From: Larimichthys crocea
Lineage: Eukaryota > Chordata > Actinopteri > Sciaenidae
Direction of reading: 5' to 3'
Assembly: GCF_000972845.2 (NCBI RefSeq)
Contig: NC_040018.1
Location: forward strand, 11,753,157 to 11,817,156
DNA length: 64,000 nucleotides
The notes beneath the pieces were generated by a model, which saw nothing but the letters and a program-made list of their open reading frames with translations, ran no database searches and was not told the origin of the DNA. Numbering within the stretch: the first letter of the stretch is position 1; each line of letters begins with the position of its first letter. Positions 24,521 to 38,400 of this stretch are shown here, piece by piece. The position numbers and the translations under genes are program-made.

Positions 24521-25410
24521 TCACAAAAACACATGTCATTTTGAATTCAGACAGAGTCAATAGCTCAGGATGAGAGTCAAGAGTGTGCATGACTCATGGC
24601 GCATGTAGAAAGCACAAATCATAGCAGCTCAGCCTGGAGATGTTTGCGCACTAAAGCTGCCCTAAAGGTCAGGTTTCAGACACTCTTTTGATCTGAGGTT
24701 ACAAACACAGCAGGACGCGTGGCGTGTGCCAGCTTCAGGTGCTGGAACTCAATGTATTTATTGCTTTAAAAATACAAAACTTGTTTGAAATTTCCCCCCA
24801 ATCACGACATTTGGAAGTTTCTCTACTAAATAATAGTATTCCCTCAACATTAATAATGTGGGTTTGACTTGCCATTTGGTTTTATCCTGGGTGTGCATCA
24901 TCACGAAGAAAATTCTTGAATTATATGAGAAAACATATAATTCACCATTGGATAGAGGAATAACATATTTATTTAACATATTATTTGCTGTCATGTCCCT
25001 AATTCGTTTGTTCACATCAAAAATAATCACGAAATTCTAATCTAAACATAAGTTAAATTTGTGTTGGAATGTAAATGTTACATATTTACATGTAGGACAG
25101 GAAATGGTTGCATCAAAGAAAAGTTTTCTTTTTTTTAAATCTATAAACCCTCACAATGTCTACAAACCTTTTGTTAGTTGTTTGTTCTAGATGATCTGTC
25201 ATAACTATAATAAGAACCATGGTATGTATGTAGACTATAGCTTGGAAAGTGTGACATCCAGTAAGCTATAAACTAAACTTTGCTTTATTCATCTCCAGGC
25301 TGAGCTGCTATGATTTGTGCTTTCTACATGTGCCATGAGTCATGCACACTCTCGACTGTCATCCTGAGCTAATGACTCCGTCTGAATTCAAAATGACGTG
25401 TGTTTTGTGA
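24521..25410. repeat. Inverted repeat, 122-bp arms, 647-bp spacer
   Basis: Bases 24521-24642 match the reverse complement of 25290-25410 with about six substitutions and one single-base indel (about 94% identity). Both arms contain the TTTGAATTCAGAC, GTGTGCATGACTCATGGC and GTAGAAAGCACAAATCATAG segments. Similarity stops sharply at GGAGATG on the inner side and near TCACAAAA on the outer side. The spacer is AT-rich with no known domain. It includes a small perfect hairpin near 24917-24942 (GAATTATATG and its complement). It could be a foldback-type transposon or an inverted local duplication. Confidence 0.85.
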
Positions 25411-28400
25411 CATGTCAAAAATACTGAGAAACAATCCAAATAAACTGAAATGTTCAGGTGTGTCTTGAAGTATTGATAATTATGGCTTTTTGAGTTAGAT
25501 GCATGCATGCTATGGAAGTAACTTCAGCTATGCCTGGCAAAATGTATGCCAGTTTTGAAATATTTAGTATGTTTTGATCATTTTCAACAGTCCAAGCGTG
25601 TCCAGTGAGATTTGACATTCTAGCAAGTGTATGTTTTGTAAACATAATTAATTATTGCACACAAAGTATATGCGGTTATCCTTTTCCGGTATATGGTTTG
25701 GTAGCATTTGTTTGTTCTGTTTTATGGAGCATTGGTAGACACTTGCGTATCATTGCATCATTTCACACTCTTAAAAAACAATTTTCTCACATTATGCTGT
25801 ATGTCACATTGTAACCATCTACAAAACATCATAATAATATCGCTTCCAATCTGGGCTGGTCTTGAATTCTCAGCGGGACTAAAGAAAGTTTACTACAAAG
25901 GCACACTTTGTCAGTGCACTACTGTTAATGTGGGTATGACCTGTTAGCGTTTCACTGTGGTCTAAGTGCTTCTGCTAATGTCTACAGTAGAATCTAAACA
26001 GCTCCACTAATAGAGTAACATCCCCTGTGTGATGGATGGGAAAGCCCTTGAGGAGGCAACTGCTATTAGTGAGAATGTCGGGTTTAGACGTGTACTGATG
26101 GCCAGAGTCATCTTCCATGAAATGAAGCAAGCAGAGCTGATGTCGTCCGAGGGCTGTGCTGATTAGTTGATTAGTTGTACACAGCACTGATTACAAGAGT
26201 AATAGGCTGGAATTTGTGTATGTTACTGTGCAGCTTGATAGATTACCTATACTAAGATTGATGGACTCATGTACTCTTTACTGTAAGGTCTTGAATGTGC
26301 AAAAAGTTGACGTTCATCAACGGAAAGTTAGATTAATATTTGAGGATTCAAATCTGATCCTGAGAACTAGTCACAGCTGTACTTATCCGAGTCTTTTGTA
26401 GCTGGACTGGGATCGTACACTGACATTTAAAAGGACATTTTTTTCCTGATGTGTTCTTAACACATTGATCTCTCTAGAACCTCGGGAGTGATCAATCGGA
26501 AATATTGACTGACCCCAGCAGCTGTGGTTACCATTGTTGCCTGACATGGGCCTGAAAAGTGAAAATACAACCTGAATGCAGATTGAATAAATCTAACATT
26601 GTCCGGCCTGCCTGATAATAATAATAATAATAATGCGTGTCTAAAAGCAATTGACAAAGTGCTTTCGAATTGGTTTATCAAAACACTGTAGCTTTAGCTT
26701 CTCTCTTCTTTTTCTCTCTTTCACAAGAAGAGAGCATATCTTTGGACTGTTGGTGGAACTAACTAAAGGCATCACAAGGATTTTTTTTTTCCTGAATTTT
26801 TAACATTTTAATTAGATTTGATCCAAAAATCTGAAAGATTCAAGATCAATAAAAGACCACCAATCAAAGGAATAAGTAAGGAACAAACTCTGAAGTAATA
26901 GTAATGTGGCTAATCACTTTTAAAATAATACACCCTCTGACAGCCAAAGCATTGGTCCTGATTTCATGAAAGCAGTGTTGATGAATGACTTCACATATTT
27001 TAGAAGGCAGTGCTTTTCTTCAAATGGAAAACTCTGAATCAGTGTTTGCATAGTGTGATCTTGTTAGTGGGTTGTTATTTTTGGACACATCATTCCACAA
27101 TAAGGATATCTTAAGACAATATAAGTTAATATAAGCTAACATAACATAATAAAAACAACAGTGTTTTGCATTGAGGTTCAGGGAATCACAAGGCAGTTTG
27201 CAACACTACAAAAAATGAAACTTAATTTGGAAACCATAAATCACCCAGTGCATGCTGAGAGCCTCCATCCCTCGTGACCCTAAATGATATAAGCAGATAA
27301 ACAGAACAGAAGACATTTTATTTTTATGTAAAGTCTTTACTGCTCCTTACACTACAACAAGGTTGTACTGTTACACTCTGATCCCATTTCATTTAGAATT
27401 ATGTCATAGTGTTTTTTTCCACTGTTGAGGTCTCTGCTGGGAGTTTTAGCCATATCGTAACAACAGGCCTGAAGGAGAGTGCTGATAATGGTGTCCCTGG
27501 CGGTCCTGCGTGCGTCTTATGCATTTAAGAGATCTGCTTGAATTCACTGGCCTGATTGGTTTGGCCTAAATGAAATTTTGGGGGAGTTCAGATGTTTCCT
27601 TTTTCTCCTTTTTCCCTCTTTCTTTTCCTCCCTCCCTCCTTCAACTGTCCTCTTTAACGTTACTCCAACCCAGATAGAGTTTTACAAGCAGCTGTGAAGT
27701 GGTTTCAGTCACATGAACCCATTCACACGCCCTTGTTTCTTTCACTCTCTTCCATTATGCCAACACTGAGGAGCAACATAATAGGATGAATATTAAGAAC
27801 TGGTATGAAGAGTTGTGCCTTGCCTCATGTGTATCTAGTTCCCAGTTTTCTCTGTAGCTTTGCCTCTTTATGAATAATCACAGCAACTATTTAGCTTTTA
27901 TATTGGGATGTCCAAACATTTGCTGTGGGGGGCTGGGAGTGAACACAGATTTGTCTTCCACCCTAACGCTACTGCTGATGATTTCACTGTGTTGTCCATC
28001 CTCTTTGGTTGAAGGTCTGCCAATCAGTGAGACCACCTGCTGCAGGGCTTTGATTGGAAGGAAGGCCTTCATACTGTCACGCCGATGCTCATGGTTTAAC
28101 CTCTAAGCCATTGACGCAGTTAGCAAGTTGTAATCACCTGCCAGCGGAGCTCAGGCGAAGTTGCTGTGAAAATCATTTTTGTGTTGTTAAAACACTTTTT
28201 ACTGGGCATAAATTCTCCTTTTAATATTTGTGCCCGCTCCATGAAATGACAATTTCTTGCTGTGTTAGTGCATCCGTATGGTGTATTATTCAAAGAAATC
28301 AGGCAGTTTTCATATTTCAGATTAGTCTCGAGCTTCTATCTGAGCTTCAGGGTGGAAAATGCTGTGCTGTCTGCGGGGCCTCGAGGAGTATGAGCGTCTT

Positions 28401-28884
28401 TCCATAATCTGAACACAGGGATGCATGAGATAACAGCAACCCCTTATAATGAAATCTAGTGGCATTACAGTGAAAACCATTTCCATGAAGCCCACAAGGA
28501 TTTCATGTGTAGATTCGACTTTACAGCAATGTTTTGAGCCCGTAGTTTATTATGTTATAAACTAAACATAACATTAAGAATCTTTGAGTTAGTGTTGCGG
28601 AAGATTTAATTGCGACCACCATTGGGAGGTGAGAGGTTAATATTTTTCCATTGTACAAATGGAGATGAGTAGACTCCTTGATGCTTGTATGTATTTGGAG
28701 CAGGCAGAGCAGACATTTTACAGTCAGGTGAAAAGCGAATGTCTGCTTATTAAGGTGATTAAGCAAAACTAGTTCTTCCCGTCATTTCTTCCTCTCAGTA
28801 GAAGAAGTTAGACGTTAATTATTGTCATATCCAAGACTTGACTTGATGACTTGTTATGTTGTCACAGTAACCATCCAGGCCCAT

Positions 28885-28885
<1 letters not shown>

Positions 28886-28926
<41 letters not shown>
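28886..28926 (+). repeat. (GT)n microsatellite
   Basis: About 20 uninterrupted GT units in dagla intron 1. Confidence 0.95.
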
Positions 28927-28928
<2 letters not shown>

Positions 28929-30013
28929 GTCTAGCTCATTTCAAGCTCAATACTGTAGAGCTGGGTAATATGGCTAAAACATATTACCTTGTATTAATAC
29001 GTTATTAGTTAAAAAATGTAAAAACATTGCTTTAAACCACTACTACTTATCAAAAACTACAGACTGCGTTTATCTTTTTAAAATAGCAGACTAGTCCAAA
29101 AATGATTTTATTCAACATTATTAAGCATTTTTTGATAATGCTTTGTAGAAAATTTAATCAGTACACAAGCGTAGACAGAGTTATCAGGCTGTTGATCGAT
29201 TGCTGCACTACAAAGTACAGCAAGACCAACATTAAAGTCACCAAAGCAATCCATCGTTAACCAGAACACAGAAAGCTTTTTTAAGGGCTGTGGTCAACCA
29301 CAGAAAATCTTTGGTTTGTTAAGCAAACACAAAGTGACCATGTAGCTGATTTTCTGTTTTGTTACAATCAGTATTCATCCGTCGCAGTTTTATCATAGAA
29401 GATATGTTTTGTCCAATAAAATAAAATAGAATATCTGATGTTTACTTGCCACTGAAACATTTAACTTTTACAGTTCAGTAGGCCTCCCTGTAACTGTAAT
29501 GTTGCCAGGCATATTTAAATGTCTGTGTGGTCTGCAGTACTGTTTGTGTAAAAGTAAATGACTACATTTTTACGCACATAAAAGACACACAGATGTGCTG
29601 CTAGTATATAAATATATGTTTATAAAACTACTTGTGATACTATAAAACTAGGAATAGCTTAACATTTGTCTCATGAAATAATTGTGGTCGATTGTAGTCA
29701 ATCCAAATAGATCTGATGCATATTTCATGTTGGTCTCCAACAATAAGGAAAACCCCTTAATATCTATTTAGACAAAAATGCAAATCAGCACACGTGTTAA
29801 GGCGGTATGAAACAGACAGGAAACAAAGTAGTAAAGGAGTGAAATGGCACATGGCTAAACATAAGAGATCAAAAAGTACAGAGATGATACGTTACGGTCT
29901 TAATTGTTTCTAGGCTTGGCATGAATGTAGGATAATACTTATATTTTGCTAATGTAAAGCTATTATAACTTAAAAGTCCAGTAAACTTGGGGATCCTTTC
30001 TGACAGCAGTGAT

Positions 30014-30038
30014 TGTGTGTGTGTGTGTGTGTGTGTGT
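30014..30038 (+). repeat. (TG)n microsatellite
   Basis: About 12 uninterrupted TG units in dagla intron 1. Confidence 0.95.
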
Positions 30039-30479
30039 AGTGATAGAAAATAGAAGGTGTTGTAAAACATACTTCTCCAACAGATCTGCACAGAGGAAAT
30101 GCCAGTGTTTTAATTAGGTGCATTCTTCTTGAAGTACAAACCGGGCAGTGTGTGTTCTCTTCACACAGATTGTTTGTTTACATTTTTAGGTTATTTAAGA
30201 TTAGTGCGGCTAGATAGTGTCTTTTCACGTCCTCCTTAATCTAAGAAACCTTAGACGCATCTTCAATTCATAATGTTGTGCCGAGCTAGTATATTGAATA
30301 TAACAAGGTTTGGTATTGACCATCAGAATGATTTGAAGTCTGCAGATGTCTGAAGGTGAAACTTAAACTCCTTGTGGTCTGTCCAAGATCGGATCTTTTA
30401 CATTTAACTTGGCAGATATCATTTTTCTTTTCATGTTAGCGCAGGCCAATGAGGACACTTGTTATCGTGGCATAGAATT

Positions 30480-30560
30480 TAAGGTCGTCACAATACCAGA
30501 CTTTTAAACTTTGGTACAATGCTAATATTTAAAATCCTTTATACCACAGCAAAAAGAAAA
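30480..30560. repeat. Degenerate fish interspersed repeat fragment
   Basis: 'GTCACAATACCAGACTTTTAAACTTTGGTAC' followed by 'ATACCACAGCAAAAAG' resembles a repeat common in teleosts that has repeated 'GATACC' motifs. Class not determined. Confidence 0.35.
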
Positions 30561-32437
30561 GCAAGTCCTAGACACACAAAATCTGATCAAGCTGCTCACA
30601 GTGTTGAGGACCAGTGTCAGTGTTGATTGTAACAGGTGGATTTTATAGATTCTTTGAATACATTGACCTACTTATATTAGGTTGCTTCTCATGCCACCAT
30701 CTTAATTCTACTGAATTCCCCTCCTTACTTTAGTGTTTACTCAGAAACTACTTTAACATGCTCGCCTTACTTTGTTTTCTCTTTTCCACGCACACAGACG
30801 TACGCGCTACTGCGCACACACCAAGAAACTCTTGGTACACATACTGCTTTATTGTTTGAGTAAATAGGATGCACTTCAGAGGACGGTGGTAAACACAAAG
30901 CACAACACAGACCACAGGTTCTGCTAACAGACACCTTTTTTTCTACAGTTGTTCAGCTGGATTTTCACATTGCATCACCGTCTGTACCGGGCATATACTA
31001 AGAAAGGAATAACGTACATGTTGTTTTGGCACTATCTGGCATGCACGAGAGGAAAAAAACATTACTGCACGTTCCAGTCCAGTTGATTTCAACAGACAAG
31101 TGGAAGACAACAACAACACGTACAAGAAGCACAATGTCAGGGAACAGAGGCATGAATAAACAAACGTCAGACAAAGGGATGCCAAATGAAGAGTTTTGCT
31201 GCACCACCAAGCTACTTGGTCCAATCTAACCACTAGAGTTCACTTTAATGCACAATTACACATCACAGACTCTTTTTGGTCCATTTAAATTAGCAGTGTA
31301 ATTCTTGCCACTTCTGCTTTTTGCTCATTTATGACCCAAATCACCTCTGCATTTACACCCATTATAGAAATGCGTCTTTGCTGCAGCCTTTAGCAGTTTT
31401 AAACAGGAAATTCTCGTATAATGTTACATTCTGTTTTGACTAAGGAAATATGCAATGCTATTTACAGAGTGAGACTTTAACAACTGTGATGACTGTGGTA
31501 TTTAAGGTCGATGCCAGTTTCTCAATAACTTAAAAAAAAAAAAAAGTGGAAAAAAATGTTCTGAAACAATACTAAAAAGCAGAGGAGTGCTGGATAATGA
31601 CCAACAAGAAATCATGGAATGAAGTTGCTGCTTTTATCTGTTGCTAAGCTCATCTCTATCCTATGGCTGGGTTTTGGCATGACGGATGGCATACTTTTTT
31701 GACAAAATGAAATCGCTGTCCTCCCAGCAAATATGCAGGAACAGCTCACAATAAAGGCTGTATCAGCCTGTATCAGCACCATAAAGCCTGCATCAGCCTC
31801 TCTGTGGCTCCTTCTCTGCCTTCTATTTCCTTCCTACCATGCCTTTTACAGTTCATTTCGGGTTTTGCCCAGAGGCAAGCAACTTGTGTAAACTCACAAT
31901 GGTTTTTCAACAAAGAGAATGGGATAGAGTGACATAAAAAAAAAAAAGCTTTTTCACATGGCCATAAACCAGTGTGGTACTGTCATATATAAAAGCAGGT
32001 CCTCCTTTTGTTCATTAACTGGTGCATTTTCTCTGCATCCCTTCACCCGCTTAGTCTCATCTTGTCCACCTCCCATTATATCTCACTTCTCTCCTCTGTG
32101 CAAGTCTATTTCCGTTATAATCCACGCAGTTCTCTCTCCGGTTTGATATCGATGGTTTAATTAACAGAAAATAAATCACAGACTTATTCATGCAGATGAT
32201 GCCGAGCTTTCAGCAAGATCTGACCTTTTGACACATCCATAAATGTGCTGTGTGTTTGCTCATCATTGTCTGTCCTTCTTTAGCTATTTGAAGCTTGCGG
32301 CAAGATTGTGCTGTGCAGTATGTAGGACATACACCTGTGGAGAATCAAGACATAATGACTTTTCAGACAAAGAAGCAAGGTTGCAAATTACGTCCCTGAA
32401 GCTGTCGCTCTCTCTTCGGTTTCCTTACAGGGCAGTG

Positions 32438-35400
32438 ATGCCTGGCATGGTGATGTTTCGGCGGCGCTGGTCAGTTGGCAGTGATGACCTGGTGCTGCCC
32501 GCCCTCTTCCTTTTTCTGTTGCACTGCATCTGGTGAGTCGGCATTTCTTTCGTTGTATTTAATTTTCCTGTATGTATTTCATTTTGAATTTATCGGCACA
32601 TCTCTTGCTTTCATCCTTAGGTTGGTCGTCCTGTCCGTGGTTCTTTTCGGCCTCCCGTACGGTTCAGACCAGTCCTGCTCTGAAACGCTGGTGGACCATG
32701 GCCGAGGGTACCTGGGCATCTTGGTCAGCTGCCTTATCTGTGAGAGTGCCATCATGTGGTTGAGCATGAGAGGCAGCATTCTGTACACACAGCCCAGAGA
32801 AGCTGTGCAGTACGTCCTCTATATAAGGCTAGGTAAGACACGCAGACACCTTAAACAGGGTTACCTCTTGATGCTCATGAGAATTGGGGGGAGGTGGTTG
32901 TCAGGATTACTTGTGGTGTCCAAATTGAGATTATATTGATTGGGCAGATATTGATCATTATTGTCTCCACTACCTCTCCCCCCCTCTCTCTCCAGCTATC
33001 CTGTTGGTCGAGCTCGTATATGCTGTGGTGGGAATTGCCTGGCTTGTCCAGTATTATCAGCCATGCTCTGATGTCACTGCCAAAAATCTGGCTTTGGGTG
33101 CGTGAAAGAGGATATAAAGGAGAATGGGAAATTTTAATTTACAATGCGTTTGATATGCTTGAATCTGAATAATGTTTGAATATTCCTTGCAGGGATTGTT
33201 GCATGCAACTGGCTAGTGATATTCAGCGTCTGCATTACCCTCATGTGCACCTTTGATCCTACGGGTCGGACTTTTGTCAAACTGAAAGCCACCCGTCGGC
33301 GTCAACGCAACCTCACTACGTACACACTCAGGTATTAACAGGGCCTTGTCATCTCTGATGCTCTCACCGTCCACTTTGTCACAAAACTCGTTCCAAAAGA
33401 CAAAATCCAGACATGCACAAAAATTCAGTCCTGACAGTCTTTGCCTTTTTTTTATTTTTTTTATTTATCTCCATTAGACACAGACTAGAAGAAGGCCAAG
33501 CCAGCAGCTGGAGCAGGAGACTAAAATTCTTCATGTGCTGCACAAGAGCCCAGGATACACAATCAGTGAGTCACTACACACTTACCCATTTCCTCTCTGT
33601 GCTGAAAGTCAAACAAGAAAGGAATGAAACCAGACATATATCAGGCATAATGTCCAGTGAGCCAGTCATTAAAATAAGCCCTGACAGAATTAATCAAGAC
33701 TGTGACACAAAGAAGCTCATTGCTTTGTTACTTACTGGATTTTTATATAAAGTATGAATATAAACTGATTTCATTGCAGGTCAAAGCACAACTGCAGTCA
33801 TAAATATTTCAGTAACTATTGCTCTTTAGAAGAGACTGCAGAACTGACGTCATGAAAGTAAAAAAAAAAAGTCCAGAAATTTTGCCATCAGCTTCTGGCC
33901 AACAATCCAGTGAATTTTCCGCTCTGGCTAAATTAAAACTTCTACTTGAGCAAGACATGCTGTTCTCAGGGAATAGCTGCAAATCCACTTTCAAAGTATC
34001 CAGGAAGACATACTGCCTTACATAACATACATACTTGGTATGTATACTTGGAACATTTTTAGTGAATTTAAGAAGGCAAAGTTTCCTCGCCTTGGGATAA
34101 AGTTATACTACTTAATTTATAAGCCTAGAAAACTGCAACCGAGGTTGGGAGAAATATACGTTAACATAACATTTTTAAATTTGCTATGGACTATTACTCA
34201 CTTGGGGGTCAGACAGTTTAAAAGCTGCATGATGTCCTTTGCCAAAATTTCCTGCTATCGGCTGCTCTCTTCTGCAGGATGCATATTCAGAAGTGGCAAG
34301 CCTTTTTGCAGAGTTCTTCAGAGACCTGGACATTGTGCCTAGTGATATTATTGCTGGCCTGGTACTTCTCCGGCAGAGACAGAGGTCTAAGAGGTCGTCT
34401 ATCCTCGACCAGGTAAAAAATAAATAAATAACTGAAGTAAATAACTAAAATTTTAATGTCTGTATTTTCATTTTGTGTATTCATGCATTGTGTAATGAAA
34501 ACGCTCCTGTTCTGTTTCCGCTTCCTAAGGCCAACAATGACATTTTAGCCTTCTTATCCGGAATGCCTGTCACTCGTAATACTAGATACCTGGACCTTAA
34601 GAACTCGGTGAGTTTCTGTCTGTGTTATAATATCTGCTGACTTGTATTTATATCACTTACAAACAGTAGACTCTTGTCCACACTAGAACTCGTTCTTAAA
34701 GCCTTGTGTGAGTTATGTTTGTCCTCGAAAGGATTGTATTTGCTTAAAGTCTGGTAAATAATAACAAAGAGAGAGAGCAAGGATATTATTATTTTTCAAA
34801 CAAAACAATGGTACTGAACCAGAGCCACCAGTTGGATTTGATAAGAATCTTCAATTCTTATCAAAGATTTATTTGAGAGAGATTTAACTAAATAGATGCC
34901 TGCAGATTTTTCTGCAGATTCTGTTGTTTTGACACTTGTGTCTATCTGTCTGTCTTTTCCTCTGCCAGGCCGAGATGAATATGTACAAAGATGTGTGTTA
35001 TTACATGCTCTTTGCCCTGGCTGCATATGGATGGCCCATGTACCTAATGAGGAAGCCTGCCTGTGGGCTGTGCCGCCTCGCCAGCTCCTGCCCGTAAGCA
35101 CTCAAACACACACCCGCACAGTTTTGATCTATTTGGCTTCTATGTCTCTCGAGCCTCTTTAGTGCTGATCAAATTTCAAATGCATCAACACTTGCCAAGT
35201 GGGAATCCACTGAGACAATACCACTCTAGTTAGACTCACTCTCTGACACTAGCAATGTCGAACTGATCACATGCTCTTCAATCAAGGGTTACTCAATCAA
35301 GTGTATGACTATATTTCACTTGCGCTTTGTTAGTTTTTTTGTGTGTTCTTTATGTGTTTTCCCCTTTTATTCATCTCTTCCTCTCTCATCTCCAGCTGTA

Positions 35401-38400
35401 CATCAGTGTCTGGCTCTCGCTTGTCCCAGTCTGTGACGGTGGAGGAGGACAATTGTTGTGGCTGTAACGTCCTGGCCATACGCAGACACTTCCTGGACAG
35501 GGACCTCAAGCAGGTTCACATTGTCTACACTTCCTGCCACGATGCTGTGAGTAATCTGACAACTGGCTAACAAGCAGCCGGAGGTGTTTGAGCTTTATTT
35601 CCTGAATAACACAAAGGGCGGGTTGTGTGGAGGAGGCTGAGGAAACAGCATCAGAGAATTTTTTTTATTTGTCTATCCTTTTTGTTTTTTAATATTAATG
35701 TATATTACGGTTTGCCCTTTTTTAGGCACATGTGCACATAAGGCCAATGCAGCGCTGAAATCAACAAAGTCAGCCTGATGATTTAGTTTATTCTGTAGTT
35801 TTGGACATCATTTGTATCTGTTTTGATCACACTTTATTTACCAGTTTAGTTGCTGAGATAGGGATAGATAGTCAGGCTGTTGTTGATCATCATAAGCATG
35901 ATCTGAAGGTGCAGCTGAAGAGGGCTCACCTCTGCAGTCCTGTTGGCTTTTGCTGCATTGTCCTCAGTCATGAGAATGTGAGACTGAAACCTTTCCTCAG
36001 TTCATTTGTCAAACAACATTCCAGTTGAGATGATTTGGTGAGAGATCCCTCTCCTCTGGATAGGAGGGCTTTTTTGATTTTACTTCCTGAGTTGGTCACT
36101 TCTTGTCCACTTTGTAATGTTGTTAAGTTGCCAGCTGCATGTTAAGGAAGTTAAGTTGATGGCCACAAATACAAAAAGAACTTGTCAAATTAAGGTGATA
36201 ATACATTAAAAAAAAAGTTCCCATAACTTTTTTAAAGTGTAGTGGCTGGAGCCAAATAAAGTTTTGTTTTCATACTGTGCTTTTACACTTCAGCTGTTCT
36301 GTTTAAATGAACTCAGGTCTGCATGACTGTTACGTTTTTGTTTTCGCTGGTGTGAAAGCTGTCAGTCAAACCCTGGTCCAGACCCAACGACTGGACAGAG
36401 ACCACATGAGTGTTCTCATCAACTTTCCAGCAGATTTGTTTATGATATGAAAGCAAACGGACCACCCACGGGATTTTATGATAGCAGATCTTATATCAAT
36501 CTGTATAAACCATATATTTATGCAAATTATTTGATAACCATGGTAACACGTATAAACGCCAGCGTGGGTATTTTCCCTGATTAATGGGTCAAAAGCTGTT
36601 AAAACTGCTTCTGTCAGTTCATCACATCCATTAAGAAGCGTGACGATGACCCCACAGTAATAATGCCCAAATCATCAGTCTCTTCTTGTTTACTCCTCTG
36701 GGTTCAGGTGAACTTGACTAGAATTAAAATGCAACAATGAATCATTTTCTTCTCTTTGTCTGGGCCAAATGAGCGGAACTGCAGGTGTGAAAGCAGAGAG
36801 ACAGTTTAATCCCACTGTTTTCTGCTAAGTTCAGTCAAATAAGTCAAAATAATTTCACTCTAATCATGCATAACCCACATCACTTCCATATCCAAATGGG
36901 CACTCATATTCTCAATTAGTCCTTTTTAAAAATGAAATGAGCTCAGACAATAAAAAAAAAATAGTTTCCTGATTACATCAGATACACTTAACTATTTCTA
37001 TTTTTATGTAGAATTTCCATAGTATTCACAGCAGCACTCGAGCCATAATGATGATTTATGAAGCAGAGTTTCCAGCTATAAATATTTGTCATGGAGTGAC
37101 TTATATGACTCTGTATTGTGCCAATTGGAAAAGGTTTGATGACAAAGACTTAAGGAGTGCTCAGTTTGTTGGAAGTGAAACTATGATGCACGATTGCATG
37201 ATATATGATTTGTCTCCTCACCTGTTCCTCTCACTTTCTCACCACCGTTTACTGTCCGCTCTGCACTTCCATACAGGTTTATGAAACTCCATTTTTTGTG
37301 GCAGTGGATCATGAGAAAAAGAAGGTTGTCATCAGCATCAGAGGAACACTATCGCCAAAGGTGAATTTTAGCTTTCTTCTGTTCTTGTGTTTACAGTAAT
37401 ATTTCCTCGACATCCCTCTAAACATAAGCGGACTCTGTGTCTCACAACACCAACACCTCATGAAGTTCTCATACTGTAGTTGAATGCAGCGTTCTCAAAC
37501 TCCTACACTCTTCACGCACCAGCAGAAACATGACTGCCCACTTTGAGAAATAAAGTCCTCCATGTCCTGTCCATCTATTTACATAAGCATTTGAGACCTG
37601 AACTGAACCAGCAGCTGAGAGATTAATCGTAGCTTTATGTGAGGGATTCAAGACCCCCTCCGCTTCACCCTGTCGTTTCCCACCCTGCCAGAGGTTTATT
37701 TTTGTAACAATGACCCGCTCACTGTACATTACCCTGCTTATTACTGCTACTTACTAAAGAAATCAGTAATTTGACACAAAATATTGATTTTTGTGTCCAT
37801 AGCAACGGTCTGTTATTCATAGAAGCGATCTCTTATACAGAAATAACAGGCCGTTGAATGTCGTATTGAACCAATCAGAATCGAGTATTCAGCAACGCTG
37901 TGTAACAACAGAAAGACGAAGCATCATCTGAGAGGAACAACAACTTCTCATCCCGTTGATATCTGATTCTTTGCCCCCATTCAGAATGCAGGTGCTGTAC
38001 ATGTGGTGTGGATTTCCAAAATGTTTGTGAATATTGAAATTGACGTCACTTCCTTTTATATTTTCATGAAGTCTAAATGTAAAGCTCTTCAGGTATAGTA
38101 AATATAAAATAACAAATTGCAAAGGATATTATGAATAGTGTTCTTAATTCCTGTGTCTAATCTGTGCACATTTATTAGTAAGATGTTTACTACTTTTATT
38201 TTCTCTGACTAAACTTTTTTCACTTGTCTTCTCTGCCTTTATGCCATCTTTTGTAGAATTTCTTTTAATTTGTCTTGTGTGTGTCAGGATGCCTTGACTG
38301 ATCTGACCGGGGATTCTGAACGTTTGCCTGTAGAGGAGCAGCACGGGACCTGGCTTGGGCACAAGGTCAGCGATTACGTTTTTAAACCGCTCACCTACAA

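Larger units (their letters stand above)
17604..32430 (+). other. dagla: dagla intron 1 (14.8 kb, inferred)
   Basis: The intron runs from the 5' UTR donor at 17604 to the acceptor TTCCTTACAG ending at 32430. No exon-like frame on either strand is convincing. It holds a MITE copy (about 18658-18862), an L2-like tail (about 19200-19325), a purine-rich block (about 21305-21560), an inverted repeat (24521-25410), AAT repeats (about 26613-26635), two GT microsatellites (28886-28926, 30014-30038) and degenerate repeat fragments near 28955 and 30480-30560. A long first intron with a non-coding exon 1 is also typical of mammalian DAGLA. Confidence 0.55.

Noticed and set aside
24758..25030. 90-codon open frame on the minus strand in the spacer of the inverted repeat
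   Set aside because: No recognisable domain, AT-rich composition, and no splice or promoter context; likely chance.
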